From Bythopirellula polymerisocia (lineage in GTDB: Bacteria; Planctomycetota; Planctomycetia; Pirellulales; Lacipirellulaceae): a DNA stretch of 64,000 nt. Location: the NCBI RefSeq assembly GCF_007860015.1, contig NZ_SJPS01000001.1, positions 682,001-746,000 on the forward strand, read 5' to 3'. Shown piece after piece: positions 25,640 to 35,015 of the stretch; positions within the stretch are counted from its first letter, which is position 1; the number at the start of each line of letters is the position of its first letter. The notes below the pieces were generated by a model that was given only the letters and a program-made list of their open reading frames with translations, did not search any database and was not told the origin of the DNA. The position numbers were made by a program, and so were the translations under genes.

Positions 25640-27262
25640 ATGAGGCCTCTGGTGATATTTTCCGCTAGCGTTACTATCGAAGCTTGGCAAACTAATCGAT
25701 TGAGATTGTCACTTATTGCAGTGCTAACTGCAGTAAGTTTCTCAGCGGTTCATGCTGCCCCTCCTGGTTGGGATCTCACCTGGAGCGACGAATTTGATGG
25801 TTCGTCGCTCGACACGACCAAGTGGGATCCGATTTACTGGAACACGCCCCACAACAACGAGCAGCAAGCCTATCGACCTGAGCGGGCCACGGTCTCCGGG
25901 GGCAACCTCGTGCTCACGGCCGACCATGCCAACAACGGCGGGAAAGATTACACCTCGGGTAAAGTCGAAAGTAAAATCGCCAACCAGTATGGCCGCTGGG
26001 AAATTCGAGCCAAGTTGCCCGGCACCCAAGGAACTTGGCCAGCCATCTGGTTATTGCCTGATACGAATACCTACCCTTGGCCTACCCAAGGGGAAATCGA
26101 CATCATGGAGAATCGCGGCAACCAGCCGAATCTCACGAGTAGTGCGTTTCATTACGGGCAACAATGGCCGAACAACCAATTCAGGTACGACGAGCAGATC
26201 ACTTCTCAGCTTGGTCAACTGGACGATTACCACAATGATTTCCACACCTATGCAGTGGAATGGGATAGCAAAAAAATCCGATTTTTTGTGGATGAGGTAA
26301 ACTATTTCACACTCTATGACCAGGATGTGAATGGGTACATCAGCAATCAAGCTCCGATGGAGGTGAATCTCAATGTAGCCGTCGGGGGCGACTTTTTGGG
26401 AGGTGCCCAACCGAACGGTTCGAGTGTTTGGCCGCAGCAGATGCTGGTCGATTATGTGCGGGTTTATGAAAAGAGCCAAACGACTCAGAATATCCTCTTC
26501 AAGAATGGCGGATTCGAAGACAATGGCGGCTCCTTAGCTGGCTGGAGCACTTTTGGAAATAACTTGCAGCCCAATCCCAACGTTCAGGTTCACGACGAAG
26601 CAGTGGACGAGGGGGTCGCTGCCTTGAAACTGTTTGGGCAGTTCAATAACCAAACGAACTACTCTGGCGTCACCCAGGGAATATCGGTTTCACCCGGAGA
26701 TTCTCTTTCTGCTATGCTCAGCACCTACATCAGTTCGGCTGATAGTATCGCGGGATCGCAGAATCAGTTGGAAATGAAGTTTGATTACTACAAATCGTTT
26801 GATGCAAAGTATGGCAGCGGTGAGTATCTGAGTTCGAAATCGATTGTGATTGCCAACGGTTCCACAGTAAATGATGCCTGGCTGGATCATGTGCTGACGG
26901 ATACAGTTCCCGCCCAAGCGGTAGAAGCCCGTCTCTCGTTGGTCTTTACCCAGCCCAACAATCAAGGTGGTGCAGTTCACATTGATGACGTGAGTTTCAT
27001 GAATCTGAGCCTTACTCCCAGCGGCGATTTTGATGGTGACGGCGATGTGGATGGACACGACTTCCTCGTTTGGCAAAGAGATCCCAATGTCGGCAGTTTG
27101 TCCAACTGGCAAAACAGCGTCGGCACACCTCTAACCGCCAATTTAGGCGTAGTGCCAGAGCCTAGTACATGTGTGCTTGGATTTCTTCTGGCTTTCGCTG
27201 TTTCGAGCATTGGACGCCGGCGAAATACTCGCTGCCAAGCAATCCTTGTCACTTCTTTCTAA
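25640..27262 (+). CDS. GH16 laminarinase with CBM, dockerin-like and PEP-CTERM modules
   Basis: A 540-residue secreted endo-beta-1,3-glucanase candidate. The signal peptide (SLIAVLTAVSFSAVHA) is followed by a GH16 domain (about 40-275): PPGWDLTWSDEFDGSSLDTTKW, HNNEQQAY, GRWEIRAKLPGTQGTWPAIW, catalytic GEIDIMENRGNQ, FHTYAVEWDSKKIRFFVD and NVAVGGDFLG. The Met insert in the catalytic motif is that of beta-1,3-glucanases. A CBM-like sandwich (about 285-450) ends GGAVHIDDVSFMNL. Then come GDFDGDGDVDGHDFLVWQRD and VPEPSTCVLGFLLAFAVSSIG-RRRNTRC. It is the most complete enzyme of the locus and would open laminarin at the cell surface. Confidence 0.93.
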   Translation: MRPLVIFSASVTIEAWQTNRLRLSLIAVLTAVSFSAVHAAPPGWDLTWSDEFDGSSLDTTKWDPIYWNTPHNNEQQAYRPERATVSGGNLVLTADHANNGGKDYTSGKVESKIANQYGRWEIRAKLPGTQGTWPAIWLLPDTNTYPWPTQGEIDIMENRGNQPNLTSSAFHYGQQWPNNQFRYDEQITSQLGQLDDYHNDFHTYAVEWDSKKIRFFVDEVNYFTLYDQDVNGYISNQAPMEVNLNVAVGGDFLGGAQPNGSSVWPQQMLVDYVRVYEKSQTTQNILFKNGGFEDNGGSLAGWSTFGNNLQPNPNVQVHDEAVDEGVAALKLFGQFNNQTNYSGVTQGISVSPGDSLSAMLSTYISSADSIAGSQNQLEMKFDYYKSFDAKYGSGEYLSSKSIVIANGSTVNDAWLDHVLTDTVPAQAVEARLSLVFTQPNNQGGAVHIDDVSFMNLSLTPSGDFDGDGDVDGHDFLVWQRDPNVGSLSNWQNSVGTPLTANLGVVPEPSTCVLGFLLAFAVSSIGRRRNTRCQAILVTSF

Positions 27263-27277
27263 TGACGAGAGATGGAT

Positions 27278-27775
27278 ATGTCCGGAACCCCTACTGACCA
27301 CATAAGTGGCTTGCCTTAGTGGAGTTGCTGGTTGAGATAGCTACTATCGGAGTGTGGGTGGCTCTGTTTCTGCCTGCGGTTCAGGCAGTCCGTGAAGAGC
27401 AGCAACGTGCTCAGTGTTTCAACAATTTGCGACAAATCGGGATGGGCTGACTCAACTTTGAGTCCTCGACAAAAAGCTTTTCCCACTGCAGGTGGTGCTG
27501 TAGAATAGTGTCTTAATCAAGCGGAATTGTGAAGACTGGCTTATGGCTACGAAGGCGCAAGTTGGATGCGTCAAATATTGCCGTGCCTCGATCAGCAAAA
27601 CCTACAAGATCAACGAAGGGCGATGGGGGTGCGAACGCCGGTTTTATTGAATCAGGTGAATTTCCTGGTTGGATTCTCAGACATGCAACGACGTGAGGTT
27701 GACGAGGTTGAATACGGCGATCTTTGGGCTGGTATTACATCTCCTCAGCAGCCCAACAGACGTGGCTCTTTTTAA
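27278..27775 (+). pseudogene. Broken DUF1559 gene
   Basis: Starting at an ATG 15 bp past the GH16 gene, the pieces of a DUF1559 protein can be read in shifting frames: [20 protein letters not shown] and [20 protein letters not shown], a TGA where AL usually stands, LNFESSTKSF, then in another frame FPTAGGAVE, and later GYEGASWMRQILPCLDQQNL up to a stop at 27775. At least two frameshifts and a nonsense codon have destroyed it, and the C-terminal half is missing. The intact relative is at 23969. Confidence 0.85.
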
Positions 27776-27833
27776 CTATAGTACCTCTGACTTCATTTCC
27801 TTTTTTGATTGATTAGATCGAGATCTTCGCAAT

Positions 27834-28667
27834 ATGAGCAACCTCCTATATTACTCGTCGTTTTATCTGCGCTACCGTAATGTGGGACGGATCATCGTTC
27901 TGGTTTTCTGTATTTGTGCCTTAGTCGATTCTTCTGCTATCGGTGTCCCGCCTGGCTGGGAACTCGTTTGGAGCGATGAGTTTGAAGGAACATCTGTCGA
28001 TACGTCCAAGTGGGACATCATCGATTGGACTACTCCGCACAACAACGAACGACAGGCCTACCATCCTGATCAGGTCACAGTGTCGCAAGGCAATCTGGTG
28101 CTGACGGCAACTGACGTCCCCTATGGCAAAAAGGCGTATCGCTCCGGCAAGGTCGAGAGCAAATGGACCAATCAGTATGGACGATGGGAGGTACGCGCCA
28201 AATTACCGAGAACAAAAGGCACATGGCCCGCCATTTGGCTGCTGCCAGATCCGCATCAAACCCCTTGGCCGTCCCAAGGAGAGATTGACATCATGGAGCA
28301 GCGGGGCGACAAACCCATGATAATAACTAGCGCTTATCATTGGGGGCCAAGCCCTCGCGAACGCAAGTTTTTAACTAAAAAACACGAACTCTCCCCAGCG
28401 GATCGACTCGTTGACTTTGCCGATGGGTTTCACACATACGCTGTGGAATGGGACGATCAAGAGCTTCGATTCTTTGTCGACGACGTCCACCACTACTCGA
28501 TAAGCAATGAAGATACCAACGGATTTCTAAAGAGCCAATCTGCGCCTGCGGAAGTTCTGCTGAATGTTGCGGTGGGCGGCGATTATGTCGGCAAAGCCCA
28601 GCCAGACGAAACAAGCGTCTGGCCACAACAGATGCTGGTAGATTTCGTGCGGGTCTATGTGCAATGA
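27834..28667 (+). CDS. GH16 beta-1,3-glucanase, catalytic domain only
   Basis: The 277-residue protein has a hydrophobic export segment (RIIVLVFCICALVDSSAIG) and one GH16 domain very like that at 25640: PPGWELVWSDEFEGTSVDTSKW, HNNERQAY, GRWEVRAKLPRTKGTWPAIW, GEIDIMEQRGDKP, NVAVGGDYVG, ending VDFVRVYVQ. It lacks the CBM, dockerin-like and PEP-CTERM parts. A decayed tail that looks like them follows within 80 bp in the same frame, so it may have been cut down. As it stands it would be released from the cell or kept in the periplasm. Confidence 0.92.
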   Translation: MSNLLYYSSFYLRYRNVGRIIVLVFCICALVDSSAIGVPPGWELVWSDEFEGTSVDTSKWDIIDWTTPHNNERQAYHPDQVTVSQGNLVLTATDVPYGKKAYRSGKVESKWTNQYGRWEVRAKLPRTKGTWPAIWLLPDPHQTPWPSQGEIDIMEQRGDKPMIITSAYHWGPSPRERKFLTKKHELSPADRLVDFADGFHTYAVEWDDQELRFFVDDVHHYSISNEDTNGFLKSQSAPAEVLLNVAVGGDYVGKAQPDETSVWPQQMLVDFVRVYVQ

Positions 28668-28742
28668 GCGAGGACGTGCACACGCGTGTTATATAGTCAA
28701 TAAGACGTCCAATTAGCATAAAGTCAACGGCTAGCGCATAAT

Positions 28743-29057
28743 ATGGAAGCAATCAATTCCAGAGTCGTTGCCGACGGAGATGTGAAGGGTGGCGATTAGT
28801 TTTCCTGGGAACATGATTACGAAATGAACGACGCAACGTCCGTTTCCGATAGAGATTTCGACCACGACGGCGTGGTAGGCGCAAACGATCTGGCTATCTG
28901 GAATTCCAATTTCGGCGTCCCGGTTGTGGCTGCCGACAAAGTGGTTCCTGAGCCGACCTCGATGGTGCAAATAGTTGTTATCAGTTGGCAATTCATTGCG
29001 TCTCGCATGAGATTTTCGATTTCACAATCAAATTGCTGTAGCATTCTAGTAAAGTAA
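28743..29057 (+). pseudogene. Remnant of a two-repeat dockerin-like/PEP-CTERM tail
   Basis: Reading in the same frame as the GH16 gene: RVVADGDVKGGD, a TAG, then FSWEHDYEMNDATS, DFDHDGVVGANDLAIWNSNF and KVVPEPTSM, after which the sequence is unrelated. This is a dockerin-like pair of repeats and the start of a PEP-CTERM signal, with one stop inside and the anchor lost. The 28668-28742 part has several stops. The open piece from 28824 could be read as a small ORF, but it has no ribosome site. Confidence 0.72.
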
Positions 29058-29078
29058 CAATCAGAGAACAGAACAGAG

Positions 29079-32000
29079 ATGATCGGCAAAATACGTACTG
29101 ACCAGAATCGTCGCTTGCAGATGGAAACTCTTGAACCACGCTGCATGCTGGCTGGTGATACCTATCTGGTTAATTTTCAATTTGATGAAGTACTCACTCC
29201 AACACGCTATATGCGTGATGTGGGTACCCTCTTTGGTGATCAAGGGAACGGGCAATTCTACGGCTGGTCCAGTGATCACACCGACACGTCGCGGGATCGA
29301 GGTATCAATCTCGACCAGCGGCTCGATACGCTGATTCATTTTCATCAGAATCAGAACTGGGAATTCGCGCTCCCCAATGGAAATTACGAAGTTACGGTAT
29401 CGATTGGTGATCCGGAATTTGCTAGTGATTACACGCTCAATGTTGAGGGGGTGAATTACTGGAATAGCTTGGCTTTAGGTACGAATGATTTCCGCCAACA
29501 AAGCCAGCAAATCTCGGTTTCTGACGGCCGACTTACTATCGACCAAGGTGCAGCGGGTGAGAAGGCAACTCGCATCAACTTTGTCCACATTGTCGGACTT
29601 CCCAGCGGGCCCAACACGGCTCCTTCGGCCCCAACGATTACCGAGCCCCAGACACCTGGGCAGATCGTCAACTCCGCCGATGTTCACATGGAAGCTATCG
29701 CCTTTTTTGATGGAGATGGCGATCTGCACAAATCGTCTGACTGGGAAATATGGCAGACCAATGGCTCGCCGCAGGTCGTTTGGCAAACTCTAGGTATTCA
29801 GGGTGTGGAACGGCTCCATACCCACCTTGGAGACGGTGTTTTTGTTAACTCTCATGCAGGAAGAACGGATTTACTTCCCAGCTCAAGCTTCGAACTTCGA
29901 GTCCGTTTTCGGGACGATGCCGGGTCGGTGAGCAGCTACGCAACGCGAGCCTTCCAAACCGGGGCGGCGTCGACGACATTTCCTTTGGAGTTGTCGGATG
30001 TGGCAGTCTCTCCAGCACCCGTTTGGAAGGATGCCGATTCTCCGGTCAATGTGTTACTTCCGAGCGCCAGTCCCAATCAGTCAGAATTGCGGGTTGAAAC
30101 GGAATCGGGATCGTTGCTTTTGAAGATCGCTGGCAACAATGGCATCATAAATACAGTTACGAATCCTCCCTCTTTGGGTCAACACTCCAGCGTCCGCGTG
30201 GTAGTCGTGGCGGGCTCTAATGGCCTGTCACTTGATAGCACGAATCTTGATATTAGCGATACCAGTGGTCTCTCCCACACTCTCTTCTTGCCACAGATCA
30301 GCCTCGCCGCGAATGCCCGCTTAGATCTGTGGGTTTCCAGTGATGGGTCGACTTTCTACGGGACATCTGGCCAGACAGAACCAGATTTTTCCACTCTCGC
30401 ACGCGCCAGTGAGACTGCCGTCAGTGTACCCTTCACTTCTTTAAGGCCCGGTTATGAAATCGATGAGGTCGCTGGAGGATTGCAACTCCCCACGAACATT
30501 GCATTCGTTCCCAATCCAGGACCCAATCCAAGCGATCCTTATTTCTATGTCACGGAGTTGTATGGCACGATTAAGGTCGTGTCGCGCAACTTTGCCGTGA
30601 GCGACTACGCGACGAATTTACTGAACTTCAATCCGACTGGTTCGTTTCCAGGCTCCGGCGAACAGGGTCTTACAGGTATTGTCGTTGATCCCATCTCAGG
30701 CGATGTATTTGTCACCCGAGTCACTGCCACGAATCCAGCCGATCCCAATGGTGCCCATCATCCCCAGGTGGTGCGATTCACGAGCAACGATGGCGGGCGA
30801 ACCGCCGCGACTACCACCGTTATCCGCGACATGGTTGGCGAAAGCCAAGGCCAGTCCCATCAAATCTCGAATTTAACGATTGGTCCCGCTGATGGCTTGC
30901 TCTATGTGCACAATGGAGATGGATTCGATGCGAGCACCGCATTAAATCTCGATTCATATCGTGGAAAAATCTTGCGGATGAATCTCGATGGTACGGCACC
31001 AACCAACAATCCCTTTTACAACGCCGGCAATGGCATCAATGCTCGTGACTATGTGTATGCTTATGGGGTTCGCAATCCGTTCGGAGGTGCCTGGCGGGCT
31101 GCCGACGGCGAACATTATGAAGTCGAGAACGGACCTGGCACAGACCGCTTAGCTAGAATTCTTCGTGGCAATAGTTACGGCTGGAATGGCTCCGATGCCT
31201 CTATGACGATCAAGGCCATCTATAACTGGTCACCTGCCACTGCCCCGGTGAATATCACCTTTGTCCAAAACGAAACCTTTGGCGGCAGCCAATTTCCCTT
31301 GTCAGTGAGAGATCGCGCCTTCGTCAGTGAGTCGGGGCCGACCTATGCCCAGGGACCGCAAAGCAATGGCAAGCGAATTGTCGATTTCGTCATCGATCTC
31401 AATGGGGGGCTTGTCCAAGGGCCATCAACGTTTGTCACTTACACCGGCAATGGTCGCGCCACGGTCGTCGGACTCTCTGCCGGACCTGATGGGCTCTACT
31501 TCACCGAACTCTACAAAGATCTCGACGCTGCTACGCCGATTGCTGCGGGAGCAAGAGTCTTTCGGGTCCGCTACGTTGACCAGAACCCGGGGGACTATGA
31601 CTACGACGGAGATACGGACGGACGTGACTTTCTGCAGATGCAGAGGTCGTTTGGTTCAACATCTGACCTCTCCGCCGATGGGAATCGCGACCGCATCGTG
31701 GAGGGGGGTGATCTAGCAGTCTGGCAAAGCGGCTATGGCACTATTGCCATGAGCGAGAGCGTAGTGGATACGTCTCTTGCCTCCGTCGTGTCCGAAGATC
31801 CAGCCAGTAGTTCAGTTTCGGTAGACACGATGAGTCCAGTGGTAGTGGCGAGCTTGGCCAGTGAGGGGACTCCCGCCGTTGTGACGAGTCTTGGAAAGTC
31901 AAGTTACGTTGAGTTTAGCACGGTCTCCGAGCAGGGAGGGGACCAAGCAGTGGCCGTCGATCAAGCCCTCGAGCAACTCTACCCGATTGATGCAGCATTA

Positions 32001-32108
32001 GACTTTATAGATGAAGGCAGCGTTGCATTCACGTCAGAGAATGGCGATGCCGCGTCCGAACAGGAATGGGATGAGGTTTGGGGCGGCGATCTTGAGACCG
32101 ATCTCTAG
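29079..32108 (+). CDS. Large LEPR-XLL protein with sugar-dehydrogenase-like propeller
   Basis: A 1009-residue secreted protein. The start RRLQMETLEPRCMLAGD is the planctomycete LEPR-XLL motif. A malectin/CBM-like domain follows (about 28-170: YLVNFQFDEVLTPTRYMRDV, WEFALPNGNYEVTVSIGDP). Then come an Ig-like stretch (about 180-290), a second beta region (about 295-450) and a PQQ-type glucose/sorbosone dehydrogenase propeller (about 455-825: LPTNIAFVPNPG, GEQGLTGIVVDP, YGVRNPFGGAWRAADG). Two dockerin-like repeats (DYDGDTDGRDFLQMQRSFG, GGDLAVWQSGYG) and an acidic tail end it. Whether the propeller binds PQQ cannot be judged here. It follows the glucan locus and may be a surface sugar-binding or oxidising protein. 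Confidence 0.82.
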   Translation: MIGKIRTDQNRRLQMETLEPRCMLAGDTYLVNFQFDEVLTPTRYMRDVGTLFGDQGNGQFYGWSSDHTDTSRDRGINLDQRLDTLIHFHQNQNWEFALPNGNYEVTVSIGDPEFASDYTLNVEGVNYWNSLALGTNDFRQQSQQISVSDGRLTIDQGAAGEKATRINFVHIVGLPSGPNTAPSAPTITEPQTPGQIVNSADVHMEAIAFFDGDGDLHKSSDWEIWQTNGSPQVVWQTLGIQGVERLHTHLGDGVFVNSHAGRTDLLPSSSFELRVRFRDDAGSVSSYATRAFQTGAASTTFPLELSDVAVSPAPVWKDADSPVNVLLPSASPNQSELRVETESGSLLLKIAGNNGIINTVTNPPSLGQHSSVRVVVVAGSNGLSLDSTNLDISDTSGLSHTLFLPQISLAANARLDLWVSSDGSTFYGTSGQTEPDFSTLARASETAVSVPFTSLRPGYEIDEVAGGLQLPTNIAFVPNPGPNPSDPYFYVTELYGTIKVVSRNFAVSDYATNLLNFNPTGSFPGSGEQGLTGIVVDPISGDVFVTRVTATNPADPNGAHHPQVVRFTSNDGGRTAATTTVIRDMVGESQGQSHQISNLTIGPADGLLYVHNGDGFDASTALNLDSYRGKILRMNLDGTAPTNNPFYNAGNGINARDYVYAYGVRNPFGGAWRAADGEHYEVENGPGTDRLARILRGNSYGWNGSDASMTIKAIYNWSPATAPVNITFVQNETFGGSQFPLSVRDRAFVSESGPTYAQGPQSNGKRIVDFVIDLNGGLVQGPSTFVTYTGNGRATVVGLSAGPDGLYFTELYKDLDAATPIAAGARVFRVRYVDQNPGDYDYDGDTDGRDFLQMQRSFGSTSDLSADGNRDRIVEGGDLAVWQSGYGTIAMSESVVDTSLASVVSEDPASSSVSVDTMSPVVVASLASEGTPAVVTSLGKSSYVEFSTVSEQGGDQAVAVDQALEQLYPIDAALDFIDEGSVAFTSENGDAASEQEWDEVWGGDLETDL

Positions 32109-32290
32109 GTTTTTAGAGAATCAGCTTCGGAACGCGTCGATAGCCTTCCTAAATCATCACGTCCTCAGCGAATAAATGTAGCAACTCTTTTCGGCACTGA
32201 GATACTTTTAAGTTCGTGGCAGCTGGGGGTCGATGACGGAAGATACGTCGGCAACTATTTTCCCCGCATTCGAAAGTAGTCCCTAATTCC

Positions 32291-33133
32291 ATGCTAGCTC
32301 TGCGCCCATTCCTCTTGTTTCTGTTAATCGGGCTGCACCTGGCCTGTCCTGTGCGTGGTCAAGGATTTTTCCGGCTTCCGTTTGCGGATTCGGGGGAGGC
32401 AGACTTTGAGGGCGAGATTGAAACCGACCGCGACTCCTTTACCCCAGCCACCACAACTGCCGGCGCTGGGCTCGCGATCCTCGAGGCGGCTTATTCTTTC
32501 ATCGACAACCGCTCCGTACCCGAGACGCATAGCTATCCCGAACTGCTTGTGCGGCGGGGCGTGGGAGACTGGTTTGAATTGCGATTGGGCTGGAACTATG
32601 AAGTGGGTGGGGCTGGAAGCCCTGTTTCCGGCAATGTGCCCAGCGACTTCGGCGAGGAATCAGAGTTGGAACGAGCGTCTCGTGTGCTATATGGCTTCAA
32701 GGCTCGCATGACAGAACAGGATGAGTGGATTCCTGAAAGTGCTGTAATTCTACAAGGATTCACTCCCACTAGCGGCGAAGCAAATAACACGGATGTGTCT
32801 GCAACCTACGTCTTCGGTTGGACATTGCCTTGTGAAGCGGTTTGGGACTCGGCTGTTCGCTATAGTACCGGCAGTCAGGACGAAGACGATTTCAATGTTT
32901 GGGCTCCATCAACTGTGATAAAAATCCCTTTCGGTGAAAGCTGGAAGGCGCATGCCGAGTACTTCGCCGTATTCACCGAAGGTCGCTCGGACGAGAGTTC
33001 GCAGCACTTCTTCAGTCCAGGTGCACATTATCTGATCACTTCGAATCTCGAAGTGGGTGTCCGCGTCGGTTGGGGGCTCAATGATCAGGCTCCAAACTTC
33101 TTCTCCAACGCCGGCATGGGCTGGCGGTACTAG
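32291..33133 (+). CDS. Outer-membrane transporter-like protein (MetA-pathway type)
   Basis: The 280-residue protein has a signal peptide (LRPFLLFLLIGLHLACPVRG) and a beta-barrel pattern of the PF13557 kind: EIETDRDSFTPATTTAGAG, LEAAYSFIDN, YPELLVRRGVGDWFELRLGW and, at the end, LEVGVRVGWGLNDQAPNFFS-NAGMGWRY. Such proteins are outer-membrane channels of unclear substrate. Its length is usual for the family. It stands alone between the LEPR protein and a minus-strand gene. Confidence 0.78.
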   Translation: MLALRPFLLFLLIGLHLACPVRGQGFFRLPFADSGEADFEGEIETDRDSFTPATTTAGAGLAILEAAYSFIDNRSVPETHSYPELLVRRGVGDWFELRLGWNYEVGGAGSPVSGNVPSDFGEESELERASRVLYGFKARMTEQDEWIPESAVILQGFTPTSGEANNTDVSATYVFGWTLPCEAVWDSAVRYSTGSQDEDDFNVWAPSTVIKIPFGESWKAHAEYFAVFTEGRSDESSQHFFSPGAHYLITSNLEVGVRVGWGLNDQAPNFFSNAGMGWRY

Positions 33134-33306
33134 GAAATGGTTGGGTGAATCGTCTCTGGAAACGGGTCCCAACACTCGGTCAGTCTCTATAGAAAGATTG
33201 TGCTTGTATCCTTTCTGATGACTTTTTGGATTCTCGAGATTACCCTGGCACCACCATCCACTCAATCCAATGAGACCGGAGATTGCTCGTCAGTATGAAA
33301 TTTCGA

Positions 33307-33684
33307 TTATCGCTTCGGAATAGCGCCCTTGGTGTGCGAATCTTCTGTCGTGCTTATTGCTAGCGATGAGAAAAGATAAGCAAGTCCAGGGACACCGATT
33401 AGAAAGAACATTGGCAATGAAATGTTCGTCATGAATCCAAGTACCGCCGCGGCTGCCAAGCCAATCAATCCACCTATGGCTTGCCACTTCCACGCAACCA
33501 GATAGCCCATGAACATGAGTGCGATACAAGTGAAGCTCAAGCGGTCGTGAAAGCTCAACGGACCAAATTGCCGTTCTGCACCCGGAACCAAGTGCGCAAT
33601 AAGCATGAATAGAAAGAATCCGAGAAAAAGAAGGCTAAGAATTCTTCCTGCCCACCGAAACCAAATAGCGACACGGGATTGCAT
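33307..33684 (-). CDS. Small membrane protein, unknown function
   Basis: From the ATG at 33684, with GGAGG just upstream, the product is 125 residues with four probable helices: ILSLLFLGFFLFMLIAHLV, FTCIALMFMGYLVAW, IGGLIGLAAAAVLGFM and MFFLIGVPGLAYLFSSLAI. Residue GAERQFGPLSF lies in the first loop. The frame runs open to 33852, but that part has no signal and no ribosome site. I do not recognise the family with certainty; it resembles small planctomycete DUF-type membrane proteins. The 270 bp from 33853 to 34121 hold nothing I can name. Confidence 0.7.
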   Translation of the reverse strand: MQSRVAIWFRWAGRILSLLFLGFFLFMLIAHLVPGAERQFGPLSFHDRLSFTCIALMFMGYLVAWKWQAIGGLIGLAAAAVLGFMTNISLPMFFLIGVPGLAYLFSSLAISTTEDSHTKGAIPKR

Positions 33685-34121
33685 AGCAGTACCTCCAAGG
33701 CTGATATTTCGCATTTGCAATATGTTGTTCGTCCATTGCCTGAAGATATTTGTTGTAATCACAATAATTCTTACCGACCGCTTTGCACCTCTGCAGGGGG
33801 GGGACAAAACCGACTCCAAGTCGGCCCATGGTTGGCGTGCATGTATGCGCATAGTTCACATTAAACCGAAAAGTGAGGTCGACAGTGGCTCAGTCTGGAT
33901 GCTTACACTGCTATACGTGATGCATTTCCAATTCGACCGGAGGTTGTGCGCACGGCCGCGATTCCGCAACTCCGCAAACTTGGGCTCTAAAGATTTCTCC
34001 CGAGTCTCTGTAGAATGTCCCAAAGCAACCACGCACCAATCGGAGCGAGAAGGCGGAGAGTGGTGAGAGAAAGCCGTTACTCCTCGTCTGAACACGTGAG
34101 AATCCCATCGGAGAGCCAATC

Positions 34122-34856
34122 GTGAATCGATTTTATTTAAAGGCACCAATCACCGGCGTACTGCTCTTGATACTCTTTGGCAACGATGTTGCGGCCGCCG
34201 AATGGGTTGAAGTGGCCCGACCGCCGAACTTTGTTTCGGCTCAAGAGTGGGGTTCGCAGCCCGATCCCATCCCCGAGGCTCGGAAGCATCAACCCAAGTA
34301 CGTCACTCTGCATCATGCTGGTGTGCTGTGGACCGTTGACCGCGATCCTGTCGAATTCATTCGCAACATGCAGTTGTGGGGCAAACGACGGCCAGAGATC
34401 GAACAGCCGCCGCGGAATACCTATTGGCCTGACTTGCCCTACCATTTTCTGATTGCGCCCGATGGGAGAATCTTTGAGGGCCGGTCGCTCGATTATGAAC
34501 CTGAGTCGAATACCAACTACGAATTGGCAGGTCATCTAGGCGTCGAGCTGATGGGCAATTTCGAAGAGCAGCGTCCGAGTCTAGAGCAGGTCGAGTCGGC
34601 TGTCAGACTGGTCGCCTGGCTCGTGGCAAAGTACGACTTACATTTGGAGGCGATCAGCACCCACAGTCTCGTCGCAAAGGGGCAAACCAGCTGTCCCGGC
34701 CGCGACTTCTCTCGCTACTTCGAAGGCTCCCCGTGGCAATTCAAGAGTTGGGTCACCCAAGTGTTGCTGGGTAAAGATCCCCAAATTGATCTAGGACAAC
34801 CTCTGGAGAATGGCCCAACTGAGCTCATCACGGAAACAAAGCCGAGAGACAAGTGA
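34122..34856 (+). CDS. N-acetylmuramoyl-L-alanine amidase (PGRP/amidase_2 type)
   Basis: A 244-residue exported enzyme (signal LKAPITGVLLLILFGNDVAAA). It cuts the amide between muramic acid and the stem peptide. Zinc-site motifs: KYVTLHHAGV near residue 60, then YHFLIAPDGRIFEGR, GVELMGNFEEQRPS, and HSLVAKGQTSCPGRDFSRYF, with the third ligand Cys in TSCPG. Helices after it complete the fold. Role in wall turnover or attack on other bacteria cannot be told apart. No operon partner. Confidence 0.9.
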   Translation: MNRFYLKAPITGVLLLILFGNDVAAAEWVEVARPPNFVSAQEWGSQPDPIPEARKHQPKYVTLHHAGVLWTVDRDPVEFIRNMQLWGKRRPEIEQPPRNTYWPDLPYHFLIAPDGRIFEGRSLDYEPESNTNYELAGHLGVELMGNFEEQRPSLEQVESAVRLVAWLVAKYDLHLEAISTHSLVAKGQTSCPGRDFSRYFEGSPWQFKSWVTQVLLGKDPQIDLGQPLENGPTELITETKPRDK

Positions 34857-35015
34857 ACTCCAATAGCCGATTCATGCACAGCTCGCTCATAACTACGCAA
34901 GGAACTCACTCAAGACTGTCTATCATCGCTCGATAGCAGAAGAATTGCAAAAAATCTCCACTCGTTGGACACGAGGAGAGGGAGTCGAAGCTGTTACAAT
35001 AGAGGGCCAAACTCG

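Noticed and set aside
33605..34066. Open frame of 153 codons on the plus strand
   Set aside because: Antisense to the small membrane protein gene at its start, with Cys/Arg-rich content and no ribosome site.
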